64,000 bases of DNA from Companilactobacillus kimchii DSM 13961 = JCM 10707 (GCF_001435445.1 NZ_AZDH01000027.1:186001-250000); one strand, 5' to 3'. Positions 45,299 through 53,515 are shown, counted from the stretch's first letter. The notes: generated by a model from the sequence alone, not told the origin. Numbers and translations: made by a program.

Positions 45299-46462
45299 TT
45301 ACTCTCCAGTATATTTTTGATTAATTGTATTTTTAGTCAGTCTAATAATATGTTTTAAAAAATCCGGCTGATTAATATGCTCTCGAATAACATCTGAACT
45401 GTAAAGTCTACTATCTAAATCCTTGATATCATCCAAGTTAATAGACTTTTGTTCTGCATCATCCCAATATTTTTGGTCAATCGCGGCCAATTGAGGATTA
45501 CTATTATATTTCAAATAAATTTTATAAAGTATGCCTGGTGTGTTCAGATTCTGTAATTGTTGTCTTAATTCATTACGATTAATTGTCTTAACAACATCAT
45601 CATCCAAGTTCTGTGCGTTTTCAATTGTTAAAGTCAATAATACATTAGACTTATTCAAAAGTTGTTGTATCTTTTGGATCAATGAATCCACTGTATCATC
45701 TTCCGTAACACTTAAATCAGATTTTTCCCACGTATAAATGCCACTCTGAACAAATTCTAATTGTGTAGCACCATTCTCAACTGAAACAAGATAAAAGCCT
45801 TTAGGAGTTGTTTCATTTTGATTACGACCTTGAATATCACCTGGATAAACGATCATCGGTTTTTCATTCAAAATCTGACGTTTATGAATATGACCTAGAG
45901 CCCAGTAATCATATCCTTTTTTTAATAGATCATTGATTTTAAAGGGAGCATAATTATCATCACCGACACCTGCATGCAAGATACCAATTTGATAATCTAC
46001 GCCTTCACGTTCGGGATAATCTTGAACGAGGTTTTTACTAATATGCTGTTGATAATAACTGAATCCAGCGACACCAACTCTTTGACCGTCTTTAGTAGTC
46101 AAAGTCGTTTCTGCAGGTTCTTGACCAAAAATTGTCACATTATCAGGAAATTCAATAACTGAAAAATTACTACGATAATAATCATGATTACCGTAAACCA
46201 TTAAGACCTCAATACCGGCCTGCTTCAATTTTTCAAATTCAGACTTTAAAAACATCTGTGCTTTTAAAGAACTGTCTGTATCGTCAAAAATATCTCCCGC
46301 TAGAATAACAAAATCGACTTCTTGTTCTAAGGCAACTCGAAAAAGCCTTCGAGCTGCTTCATAAGTTGAAGCCTTTAATTTAGCTTGTAATTCCTTTGAA
46401 AAATCACTTATACCTACAAATGGCGTGTCTAAATGCAAATCAGCTGCATGCAAAAACTTCAT
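45299..46462 (-). CDS. yhaO: SbcD-like metallophosphoesterase YhaO
   Basis: 387-residue DNA repair exonuclease subunit of the SbcD/Mre11 family. Metal-binding motifs are KFLHAADLHLDTPF, ILAGDIFDDTD, MVYGNHDYYRSN, GILHAGVG and YWALGHIHKRQ. The C-terminal part probably contacts YhaN. It heads the yhaO-yhaN-yhaM operon, whose genes are coupled by overlaps, implying a nuclease complex that processes DNA ends or RNA. Confidence 0.94.
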   Translation of the reverse strand: MKFLHAADLHLDTPFVGISDFSKELQAKLKASTYEAARRLFRVALEQEVDFVILAGDIFDDTDSSLKAQMFLKSEFEKLKQAGIEVLMVYGNHDYYRSNFSVIEFPDNVTIFGQEPAETTLTTKDGQRVGVAGFSYYQQHISKNLVQDYPEREGVDYQIGILHAGVGDDNYAPFKINDLLKKGYDYWALGHIHKRQILNEKPMIVYPGDIQGRNQNETTPKGFYLVSVENGATQLEFVQSGIYTWEKSDLSVTEDDTVDSLIQKIQQLLNKSNVLLTLTIENAQNLDDDVVKTINRNELRQQLQNLNTPGILYKIYLKYNSNPQLAAIDQKYWDDAEQKSINLDDIKDLDSRLYSSDVIREHINQPDFLKHIIRLTKNTINQKYTGE

Positions 46463-46480
46463 TCTAAAACTCCCCCGTAA

Positions 46481-46521
46481 AAGAAAAGGACTTGAGCAAA
46501 ATACCTAAGCCCTAAGTCCTT
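46481..46521 (-). terminator. Terminator after the YheA-like gene
   Basis: AAGGACTT at 46487-46494 pairs with AAGTCCTT at 46514-46521, and T-rich minus-strand sequence follows; it separates the PBP/YheA-like unit from yhaO. Confidence 0.65.
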
Positions 46522-46522
46522 A

Positions 46523-46864
46523 TTATTTATCTTGATAAATTTCGGCGATTGGTTTTGAAATGATTTTGTTCAATTCATCCATCATCGAATTCATCTTTTG
46601 CTCTTTTTCCATTAAATTTTGAATTTCACTGTAGTTTGAAAGTTGATCTGTTAATTCACGCATTGAGTTGACATCGTCATCCGTGATTTCTTGGCCTTGC
46701 ATTTGCTTTTGTTGGAGTTCAAATTGTTTGTTTTGAACCTTATCAAAAAGTTTGTATGCTAGGTCATTAGCCTTAACAGCTTCAAAAGCAAGCTTTAATT
46801 TGGAAACTTCTGTTGTCTTTCTTAAATCTTGTTCAAGTTGATTGGCACTATCATAAATGTTCAT
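46523..46864 (-). CDS. yheA: YlbF/YmcA-family protein (YheA-like)
   Basis: 113-residue all-helical protein of the YlbF/YheA (UPF0342) family. It shows the typical N-terminus IYDSANQLEQDLRKTTEVSK, the central segment KANDLAYKLFDKVQNKQFEL, and C-terminal MDELNKIISKPIAEIYQDK. Bacillus relatives YlbF and YmcA act in RNA processing and development; the role of the YheA branch is unclear. It follows the PBP gene by 9 bp and precedes yhaO. Confidence 0.9.
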   Translation of the reverse strand: MNIYDSANQLEQDLRKTTEVSKLKLAFEAVKANDLAYKLFDKVQNKQFELQQKQMQGQEITDDDVNSMRELTDQLSNYSEIQNLMEKEQKMNSMMDELNKIISKPIAEIYQDK

Positions 46865-46873
46865 ACAGTCCTC

Positions 46874-48946
46874 CTATTGACCAAAAAAATTCTTAATATT
46901 ATTATACCATTCCGTAGCTTTATTTTTAACGTTGTTTACGCCATCTTCAATAGATTTTGTAATATCTTTGTTTCCAGAATCATCTTTATTGGCTTGGGCC
47001 AGGTTGGCAGCATCCTTTACTCCAAAATCAGTACCCTTAGTTTCTGGTAAAATATTTTCCATCTCATCTTTGAAAAGATAAGCTAGACCATTTTCACTTG
47101 TACCAGGTATGAAATGATTTTGATCCGTCTTATCAAAACCGATCCAACTAGCAACAACTACATCGGGAGTATAGCCGATCATCCATTGATCCTTTGTACC
47201 GTCGTAGCCCCATGAACGTGGAACTTCGGTACTACCAGTCTTACCAGCTATTTGATAACCTGAAGGCTTAGCCGCTTTACCGGTTCCCTCATTGTAAACG
47301 CCAAGCATCATACTTGTCATCTCTTTAGCAGTATTCTTACTAATGATCTGTTTAGTAGAATTATTGGTATTATTGACAATCACAGTTCCAGTCGAATCTA
47401 CAATTTTAGTAATAAAGTGCGTATTAGCTAACTTACCTTCATTGGCAAAAGCAGTATAGGCACGAGCCATTTGCATTGGTGAAACACCATTCTCTAAGCC
47501 ACCTAAAGCTAAAGCCAAATTCTGATCATTCTTATGAATCTTAATTCCAAAGTTCTCAACGGAACTAACACCTTTTTTCACACCAATCTTATCCAATAAA
47601 GCTACTGCGGGAACATTCTCACTTTGGATCAAAGCTTTATACATTGGAATTGATTTTTGATATAAACCATCAGCATTAGTTGGCGTATATTTATTTTTAC
47701 CAAAACTAGTGATCTCATCAGGTAACTCTGAATCATAACTATAGCCATTCTCAATTGCCGGCGTATAAACGGCTAATGGTTTAATAGTAGAACCCGGTTG
47801 TTGTTGCATCTGTGTCGCACGATTATAGCCTCTAAAGGTATGATCGCCACGCCCACCAATAACAGCCAAAACACCACCGGTTTTAGGATCTAAGGCAATT
47901 GAAGCCCCCTGAATCTTAGTACCATCACTAGCATTAGCTGGGAAGAGATAACTATTACTGAAAGAATCCTGCATATTTGTTTGCATCTTTTGATCCAAAG
48001 TCGTGTAAATCTTATAGCCCTTATTTAAGATATCGTCTTCTTTAAGACCATATTTATTCACAGCTTCAGATATAACGGCATCAAAGAAATATGGATATTT
48101 ATAAGAACTACTTTCTGCATAATTATCATTTAAATAAATTGGTGTATTCTTGTAATATGTAGCTTGTGATGAAGTCAATTTCTTATTTTCAACCATTAAA
48201 TCCAAAACTAAATTACGTCTAGCTTTTGAATTAGACATACTATCAATTGGGTTATAGTTATTAGGAGCTTTTAAAATACCTGCCAAAACAGCACCTTCAG
48301 CCGGATTCAATTCGGAGGCATTCTTACCAAAATACTTTTCAGAAGCATCTTGAACTCCCCAAACTCCATTACCAAAATAAGCGTTGTTCAAATACATCGT
48401 CAAAATTTCTTTTTTAGAATAGACATGATTAATTTCGATTGATAAGAATAATTCTTCACCCTTACGAGACAACGTCTGTTTCTGTGTTAAAAGTGAATTC
48501 TTTGCCAATTGTTGTGTTAAAGTACTACCACCACCGCTAATGCCATGATGTATCAAATAGCCTAGCGCAGCACGTGCGTAACCTTTAATACTAAAACCTG
48601 GATTAGTCCAAAAAGTACGATCTTCAGTAGAAGTTACCGCATTCTGGATATTTTTAGAAATTTTATCGTAACTAACATATGTTCCTTTATTCGCATATAA
48701 TTCCCCTGCATCATCACCATCTTTATCCAAGACTGTCGTTTTAGTTTGTAATGACGACTGCAAGTTCTGTACATTTGAAGTCTTAGCTTTATAAGTCCAA
48801 AAACTACTTAAAACCAGTATTGCTGTTAAAATCAATAAGATAATCCAACGAGTAATTTGGAATCTTTTCCAATACTTTTTAATAAAAGACCAAGCAACTA
48901 GTAATTTCGGTTTGAGCCAATCCCAAAACCTATTTTCATTATTCAT
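46874..48946 (-). CDS. Class A penicillin-binding protein (PBP1A/2A family)
   Basis: Bifunctional peptidoglycan glycosyltransferase and transpeptidase. The 690 residues have a cytoplasmic tail, one membrane anchor (ITRWIILLILTAILVLSSFW, about 31-50) and a GT51 domain (TEDRTFWTNPGFSIKGYARA with catalytic Glu, GGSTLTQQLAKNSLL, and YLNNAYFGNGVWGVQDASEKY). The transpeptidase has QQPGSTIKPLAVYTPAI (SxxK), SENVP (SxN) and AGKTGSTE (KTG). The C-terminal tail is charged and flexible. It is divergent from the pseudouridine synthase gene. Confidence 0.95.
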   Translation of the reverse strand: MNNENRFWDWLKPKLLVAWSFIKKYWKRFQITRWIILLILTAILVLSSFWTYKAKTSNVQNLQSSLQTKTTVLDKDGDDAGELYANKGTYVSYDKISKNIQNAVTSTEDRTFWTNPGFSIKGYARAALGYLIHHGISGGGSTLTQQLAKNSLLTQKQTLSRKGEELFLSIEINHVYSKKEILTMYLNNAYFGNGVWGVQDASEKYFGKNASELNPAEGAVLAGILKAPNNYNPIDSMSNSKARRNLVLDLMVENKKLTSSQATYYKNTPIYLNDNYAESSSYKYPYFFDAVISEAVNKYGLKEDDILNKGYKIYTTLDQKMQTNMQDSFSNSYLFPANASDGTKIQGASIALDPKTGGVLAVIGGRGDHTFRGYNRATQMQQQPGSTIKPLAVYTPAIENGYSYDSELPDEITSFGKNKYTPTNADGLYQKSIPMYKALIQSENVPAVALLDKIGVKKGVSSVENFGIKIHKNDQNLALALGGLENGVSPMQMARAYTAFANEGKLANTHFITKIVDSTGTVIVNNTNNSTKQIISKNTAKEMTSMMLGVYNEGTGKAAKPSGYQIAGKTGSTEVPRSWGYDGTKDQWMIGYTPDVVVASWIGFDKTDQNHFIPGTSENGLAYLFKDEMENILPETKGTDFGVKDAANLAQANKDDSGNKDITKSIEDGVNNVKNKATEWYNNIKNFFGQ

Positions 48947-49036
48947 TGTTTAAATACCTCTGTATAAGAACAAATTTTATCACATTATCGACATATTTTT
49001 TAATTTACTCATCATTATTTAAGGAGAGCCCTTTCA

Positions 49037-49951
49037 ATGTATCAAAAGAAAATCACCTATCATTCAAAAAATTATGAAAAATTAACCTTAAGGCAACTTC
49101 TTAAAAAATGGTTAATTCCTAAAAAGTGGCAACATTTATTCCGCATACAACACGATGTGCTGATTAATGATATTTACCAGCCCTTTAATACCATTGTCAG
49201 GGATAACGACGTGATCACTTTAAATTTTAATTTTGAACCCAGAACCGAACAGCACTATTTGCCCGGTCACGATTCAATAGACGTTGCTTATGAGGATGAT
49301 GATATTATTGTCGTTAACAAGCAAGCTGGCAAAAAAACACACCCTAATCTCAAAACTGAAGATGATTCCCTAATGAATGATGTAGAAAATTACTTGCAAA
49401 ATGCTCATCCCTATATGGTTCATCGCATTGATATGGAAACTTCTGGCTTAGTTTTAATTGCTAAAACGCCCTATTTAGTACCAATTTTGAATCGTCAGTT
49501 AAGTAGCAAAACACTGCATCGTCAGTATCTAGCTGTTGTTAAATTAAATCTTCCAATTTCTGATTCTGGCACGATTGATTTACCCATTGGACAAGATCCC
49601 ACGGATGTTCGCAAACGTATGGTAACTGAAAATGGATTAAATGCCATCACCGAATATGAAGTGATCAAAAAGAATAATGATTTTGCACTACTCAAATTAA
49701 ATTTACAAACTGGTCGCACTCATCAGTTACGGGTCCACTTATCACATATGGGTTGGCCTATTGTCAATGATCCCCTCTACAACTCAGATCCTAAACATGG
49801 TAAACTATTATTGTTTGCTGATAAATTAACCTTTGAAGAACCTTTCACAGGCAATTCAAAAATAATTAAGGCAAAATTATCGAAAGATATGTATAATTTA
49901 ATATGTGCTTATTTTAAGCAACCAAAAAGCTCATCTAATCCCGACAATTAG
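49037..49951 (+). CDS. RluA-family RNA pseudouridine synthase
   Basis: 304 residues. It has a short N-terminal S4-like segment (TLRQLLKKWLIPKKWQHLFR) and the catalytic domain with the HRIDMETSGLVLIAKTP motif that contains the catalytic aspartate. LQTGRTHQLRVHLSHMGWP and IVNDPLYNSD are also typical of RluA/RluD. The specific uridine in rRNA or tRNA cannot be told. The start has AAGGAG. Its stop codon lies inside its own terminator. Confidence 0.94.
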   Translation: MYQKKITYHSKNYEKLTLRQLLKKWLIPKKWQHLFRIQHDVLINDIYQPFNTIVRDNDVITLNFNFEPRTEQHYLPGHDSIDVAYEDDDIIVVNKQAGKKTHPNLKTEDDSLMNDVENYLQNAHPYMVHRIDMETSGLVLIAKTPYLVPILNRQLSSKTLHRQYLAVVKLNLPISDSGTIDLPIGQDPTDVRKRMVTENGLNAITEYEVIKKNNDFALLKLNLQTGRTHQLRVHLSHMGWPIVNDPLYNSDPKHGKLLLFADKLTFEEPFTGNSKIIKAKLSKDMYNLICAYFKQPKSSSNPDN

Positions 49952-49966
49952 ATGAGCTCTCTTTTT
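49928..49966 (+). terminator. Terminator of the pseudouridine synthase gene
   Basis: Perfect 12-bp stem AGCTCATCTAAT with its complement, 7-nt loop, then CTCTTTTT; the stop codon falls within the hairpin. Confidence 0.88.
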
Positions 49967-50012
49967 GTCCAAAAAAGTTTAGGAGTGAAATAACTTTCTT
50001 GGTTGGACTGTA

Positions 50013-50933
50013 CTAAAGGATGGACATAATCATTTTTATAATCGCCCCGACAGCAATTAATAAAATATATCCCACCACCAGCTTAGTAACAGCTTTAATT
50101 ACTAAAGGATATGTCTTTGTCTTTATCTGTTCTTTTAGATAAGGACGTAGATCATCCCATATATTTGGATAAAGCAGTACGAGTAACAGTGTAATGTAAG
50201 GTACTACTTTGAGAATTGCCAAAATGGGAATTAGCAGGAAGGCTAAAGCCCAACTAGCTTTGAACAAACTCAAGGCATTGGTTCTACCAATTTTATAGAC
50301 CAATGTGTGACGACCATTTTTTATATCTGCTTCTAGATCAGAAGTTCCATTACTAAGCTCTGCACAGAAAAATGCGAAAGTATTTGGCAAACTTACCAAA
50401 ATAACAGAAATGGCTGTACTAGAATCAAACTTACCAGTTCCAGCTAACCCTAAGTAAGAGTATGTCACTGGAATCAGTTGGGTAATGGCAATAGCTACCA
50501 CTGCTTCTCCGAACATTGTGGAGTTAAGTGGCTTGGGACCTGCTGAATATAATAGGCCAATTCCGATACCGACAATACCGAGAGCTAAAGTTATCCAGCC
50601 TGTCTTATAAATTAAGAATGCCCCAATCAATAATGGAAAAATGGCCAAACCGTACATCCATTTTTTAACTATTGCCAATGATTCACGATTAATTCCAATC
50701 GTACTAATTTTGCTACGATATTCTTCGCTAGTTGAATTACGATAATCCATATAATTATTATGAAAATTAATAAATAAATGAATAAAGAAAACAGCTATGA
50801 AACCTAGAATGCCGTATACGAAATTGTAAGTTCCATAATTTAGATAGGCAAAGACTATTGCTAATATCAACCACGCTATATCTAGTGTGGTCGTTTTTAT
50901 CTCTGATAGTTCGCTAAAGAGTTTTCTATCCAA
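50013..50933 (-). CDS. UbiA-family prenyltransferase (MenA-like)
   Basis: About 306 residues with eight or nine membrane segments. The two Asp-rich UbiA motifs are NNYMDYRNST (about residue 60) and TSDLEADIKNGRHTLVYKIG (about 200). The family attaches polyprenyl chains to aromatic acceptors; similarity of layout to MenA suggests demethylmenaquinone synthesis, but no other men gene is in the window to confirm it. The start is probably TTG at 50933, eight bases after GGGTG; a TTG at 50939 is too close to that site. It follows argS closely. Confidence 0.85.
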   Translation of the reverse strand: MDRKLFSELSEIKTTTLDIAWLILAIVFAYLNYGTYNFVYGILGFIAVFFIHLFINFHNNYMDYRNSTSEEYRSKISTIGINRESLAIVKKWMYGLAIFPLLIGAFLIYKTGWITLALGIVGIGIGLLYSAGPKPLNSTMFGEAVVAIAITQLIPVTYSYLGLAGTGKFDSSTAISVILVSLPNTFAFFCAELSNGTSDLEADIKNGRHTLVYKIGRTNALSLFKASWALAFLLIPILAILKVVPYITLLLVLLYPNIWDDLRPYLKEQIKTKTYPLVIKAVTKLVVGYILLIAVGAIIKMIMSIL

Positions 50934-50945
50934 AATCAATTCACC

Positions 50946-52637
50946 CTACATTTCTTCCGGAGCCTTAACACCAAGAAGTGCTAATGACATTTGTAATACT
51001 GTTGAAACTGATTTAACTAAAGCTAATCTTGCTTTCAATCCTTCATCATCAGCCAAAATTCTACTGTGTGCATAGTATTGGTTGAAACTCTTAGCAAGCT
51101 TCAAAACATACTTAGCAACAACTGAAGGTTCGTATTCCTTAGCAGCACGTTTTACTACTTCTGGGAAGTCTTGAAGCATCTTAATAGTGTCCCAAGCCTG
51201 ATCATCAGCAATAGCCAAATCTTTTGCATCAGAGTAATCAACATTAGCTTTTCTCAAAATACTTAAAGCACGAGCGTTTGTATATTGAACATAAGGACCA
51301 GTTTCACCTTCAAAACGAACAACTTCTTCCAAATTGAAATCAAAACTATCACGACGATCATTCTTCAAATCATGGAAAACAACCGCACCAACACCAACAG
51401 CTTCAGCTACAGCATCTTTATTTTTCAAGTCTGGATTCTTTTCTTCGATTTGTTTCTTAGCAAGATCAACTGCATCGTTTAGGACGTTATCTAGCAAGAT
51501 AACGTTACCTTTACGTGTTGAAAGCTTTTTACCGCCAGTTGTAATCAAACCAAATGGAATATAAACAATATCATCAGCCCAGTCATAACCCATCTTCTTA
51601 AGTACGATCTTAAGCTTTGTAAAGTGCTCTGCTTGTTCACTACCAACAACATAAAGTGACTTAACAAAGTCAAAAGTATCTTTACGGTACTTAGCAGCAG
51701 CCAAATCACGAGTAATGTAAAGTGTGGCACCATCAGTCTTCTTAATTAAAGCTGGTGACAAATCATATTGTGACAAATCAACAATTTCAGCACCACGACT
51801 TTCTTCAAGTAAACCTTTTTCTTCAAGAGTATCAACGATAGCATCCATCTTATCATTATAGAAAGATTCACCTGTGAAATGATCAAATTGAACATCTAAA
51901 CGATTATAGATTGTTTGGAATTCTTTCAATGATAATTCCTTGAACCATGACCAAAGAGCAAGAGCTTCCTTATCACCGTCTTCCATCTTCTTAAACCAAG
52001 CACGAGCTTCGTCATCAAGTTCAGGCTTCTCTTCAGCCTCTTTATGGAAGCGAACGTAATACTTCAATAAATTATTGATAGGATCAGCTTCAACTTCTTC
52101 AACTGAACCCCACATCTTATAACCAACAATCAATTTACCAAATTGTGTGCCCCAGTCACCTAAGTGATTGATTTTAACGGGATTATAGTTCAATTTAGCA
52201 ATAATCTTAGCAATTGAATTACCAATTACAGTTGAACGTAAATGACCCATTGACATAGGTTTAGCAATGTTAGGTGATGACATATCGATCGGTACGTTAC
52301 GTCCCTTACCTTCATCAGCGTTACCATAATTTTCTTTATTATTTAAAATTTCATTTAAAACAGAATTTGAGAAAGCTTTCTTATCTAAGAAGAAATTAAT
52401 ATAAGCTCCAGTATTAACAACTTTCTCAAAACCAGTTGTTTCAATCTTACCTACTAAATCCTCAGCAATCATATTTGGTGCTTTATGTAGGGATTTAGCC
52501 AAAATAAATGTTGGAAAAGCATAGTCACCAAGATCTGATGTTTTAGGTTTCTCAATTAATTTTGTAACTTGTTCCTCTGTAATTTCGTCAGGTAAAACCT
52601 TGACTAAAGCGTCAACTACTTGTTTTTTAAAATCCAT
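50946..52637 (-). CDS. argS: Arginine--tRNA ligase
   Basis: Class I synthetase charging tRNA-Arg. The 563 residues show an N-terminal additional domain (about 1-100), then IDMSSPNIAKPMSMGHLRST with the HIGH-type MGHL, INHLGDWGTQFGKLIVGYKM, the KMSKS-type loop GKKLSTRKGN, GPYVQYTNARALSILRKA, and the anticodon-binding C-terminal helices (YYAHSRILAD). AGGAGG precedes the ATG. A T-box leader with a CGC specifier controls it. Confidence 0.98.
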   Translation of the reverse strand: MDFKKQVVDALVKVLPDEITEEQVTKLIEKPKTSDLGDYAFPTFILAKSLHKAPNMIAEDLVGKIETTGFEKVVNTGAYINFFLDKKAFSNSVLNEILNNKENYGNADEGKGRNVPIDMSSPNIAKPMSMGHLRSTVIGNSIAKIIAKLNYNPVKINHLGDWGTQFGKLIVGYKMWGSVEEVEADPINNLLKYYVRFHKEAEEKPELDDEARAWFKKMEDGDKEALALWSWFKELSLKEFQTIYNRLDVQFDHFTGESFYNDKMDAIVDTLEEKGLLEESRGAEIVDLSQYDLSPALIKKTDGATLYITRDLAAAKYRKDTFDFVKSLYVVGSEQAEHFTKLKIVLKKMGYDWADDIVYIPFGLITTGGKKLSTRKGNVILLDNVLNDAVDLAKKQIEEKNPDLKNKDAVAEAVGVGAVVFHDLKNDRRDSFDFNLEEVVRFEGETGPYVQYTNARALSILRKANVDYSDAKDLAIADDQAWDTIKMLQDFPEVVKRAAKEYEPSVVAKYVLKLAKSFNQYYAHSRILADDEGLKARLALVKSVSTVLQMSLALLGVKAPEEM

Positions 52638-52655
52638 ATTTTCCTCCTATTAGAT

Positions 52656-52863
52656 AAAAAAAACGCCTCTTCCAATAATATATCCTTATTGAAAGAGACG
52701 AGATTTCCCGCGGTACCACTCTAATTGATTAATATCCACTCATTAATTAATATATTCAGTTTACATTTAAATAAGAAAGGATGCGACTTAGTCATTGAAA
52801 TAGTCAACTCACACCAAAATTTGACCTCGCTTGAAAACAATTAACTAATTAGTCCCTCTTTTG
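52656..52863 (-). promoter_or_regulatory. T-box riboswitch leader of argS (Arg, CGC specifier)
   Basis: Minus-strand core AGAGTGGTACCGCG (52722-52709) is followed by a terminator (GTCTCTTTCAATA and complement) and eight T residues ending at 52656. The probable specifier is CGC (Arg) at 52785-52783, in AAGTCGCATCCTTTC, at the same relative place as in the other two leaders. Confidence 0.9.
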
Positions 52864-52870
52864 CAAAAAT

Positions 52871-52899
52871 ATGATAGCACATAAAATTATCAATAACAA
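52871..52899 (-). promoter_or_regulatory. Promoter of argS
   Basis: Minus-strand TTGTTA (52899-52894), 17 bp, TATCAT (52876-52871), about 8 bases before the T-box leader begins. Confidence 0.65.
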
Positions 52900-52933
52900 T
52901 AATTATTGCGAATAATATCACATCATTTGATAC

Positions 52934-53014
52934 AAAAAAACGTTGATCAAAAAGGACCAACACTCCAAAACTTGTATAAAGCGAACTACGAGAACTGTAC
53001 CCGTAGTAACATCA
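52934..53014 (-). ncRNA. Candidate small RNA with own promoter and terminator
   Basis: Minus-strand TTGAAA (53049-53044), 17 bp, TATTAT (53026-53021) starts a transcript near 53014. It contains an ACTACG/CGTAGT stem-loop and ends at a hairpin (GTTGGTC/GATCAAC with one mismatch, 52961-52942) followed by seven T residues. The RNA would be about 80 nt. No ribosome binding site or convincing reading frame is visible. I do not recognise the family. It ends upstream of the argS promoter, so it is not part of the T-box leader. Confidence 0.5.
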
Positions 53015-53066
53015 AACATTATAATACCAGTGTTTTCAGAGCTTTTCAAGCACTAATTTTAAGTCG

Positions 53067-53085
53067 TGACACACTCATGACACAC
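53067..53085. repeat. Paired 8-bp direct repeats at the prophage junction
   Basis: TGACACAC occurs twice with an 11-bp period (53067-53074 and 53078-53085). Such phased repeats often bind a protein; next to a prophage end they could be integrase arm sites or part of the attachment region. This is inference. Confidence 0.45.
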
Positions 53086-53104
53086 AAAGTGGGAGTATAA
53101 GTCT

Positions 53105-53136
53105 AATCGCCAGTCTTAATTGACTAGCGATTTTTT
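53105..53136 (+). terminator. Plus-strand terminator near the prophage end
   Basis: AATCGC-c-AGTC, loop, GACT-a-GCGATT followed by T residues. No plus-strand gene precedes it in the window, so it may be the tail of a host transcription unit cut by integration, or a phage element. Confidence 0.65.
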
Positions 53137-53141
53137 GATAC

Positions 53142-53174
53142 AAAAAATGACCGCGCTCAAAAAACAACGGTCAT
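53142..53174 (-). terminator. Minus-strand terminator of a structured RNA
   Basis: ATGACCG and CGGTCAT pair around a 14-nt loop and are followed by six T residues on the minus strand. Upstream on the same strand are two further stem-loops (GATAGA/TCTATC and TAGTC/GACTA, about 53231-53185), which suggests a compact RNA of about 95 nt rather than an mRNA end. Confidence 0.65.
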
Positions 53175-53264
53175 AAATTATGGCACAGAATTGAAATAGT
53201 CTCCAATTAGGACTAGGGATAGATTTAGGCCTCTATCTAGCAATATAGCGTACCGTCAACTGTG

Positions 53265-53297
53265 TGTAGCAAGAAAGGAGGATGGATACTTGCTACA
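53265..53297 (+). promoter_or_regulatory. Hairpin presenting a Shine-Dalgarno sequence in its loop
   Basis: Perfect 9-bp stem TGTAGCAAG/CTTGCTACA with a 15-nt loop that contains AAAGGAGG (53274-53281). The TTG start of the tiny ORF at 53290 lies in the stem. The fold would control access to the start codon, and a minus-strand RNA across this site would have a complementary loop. Confidence 0.6.
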
Positions 53298-53340
53298 ATG
53301 TCATATTAACAGTCATATAGAATTTTTTCTATTTTTTTAA
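53290..53340 (+). CDS. Possible 16-residue peptide
   Basis: TTG start eight bases after AAAGGAGG, then 15 codons ending in a hydrophobic FFLFF, then TAA. A bidirectional terminator follows at 53348. The size, hydrophobic end, SD-sequestering hairpin and opposing structured RNA resemble type I toxin modules often found at prophage ends, but 16 residues is shorter than known families and I recognise no homologue. A strong plus-strand promoter is not evident. Confidence 0.3.
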   Translation: MLQCHINSHIEFFLFF

Positions 53341-53347
53341 TCTTCAC

Positions 53348-53385
53348 AAAAAAATACCCATCACCTAAATTAATAGATGATGGGT
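53348..53385. terminator. Bidirectional terminator after the lysis genes
   Basis: ACCCATCA-c-CTA, 6-nt loop, TAG-a-TGATGGGT. Seven T residues follow on the minus strand and a T-rich tract on the plus strand. It ends the phage late transcript. Confidence 0.85.
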
Positions 53386-53389
53386 TCTT

Positions 53390-53515
53390 TTATTTATTTT
53401 GAAGTTTGTTCACGGCTTCTAAAATTGTCTTACCGTTTGCTGAAACACTTGAATTGTCTTTATCTGAAACGGTAAACAATTGTGAAACCATGTCTAATTG
53501 AACACGATATTTCAT
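53390..53515 (-). CDS. Small phage protein downstream of the endolysin
   Basis: 41 codons from an ATG at 53515 with AAGGAGG at good spacing, read as MKYRVQLDMVSQLFTV followed by a polar segment ending KLQNK. The start, ribosome binding site, and terminator directly after the stop all support a real gene, the last of the phage late operon. No signal or membrane segment. I do not recognise the family. Confidence 0.72.
   Translation of the reverse strand: MKYRVQLDMVSQLFTVSDKDNSSVSANGKTILEAVNKLQNK

Noticed and set aside
52960-53020. Possible tRNA or tmRNA fragment at the attachment region
   Set aside because: The ACTACG/CGTAGT stem suggested an arm, but no T-loop GTTCRAAT, acceptor stem or CCA end could be placed on either strand.
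52906-53100. 64-codon plus-strand open frame at the prophage junction
   Set aside because: No ribosome binding site, a TTG-type start and no protein-like pattern; it overlaps the candidate small RNA and the argS upstream signals. An integrase remnant was considered but no integrase motif is present.
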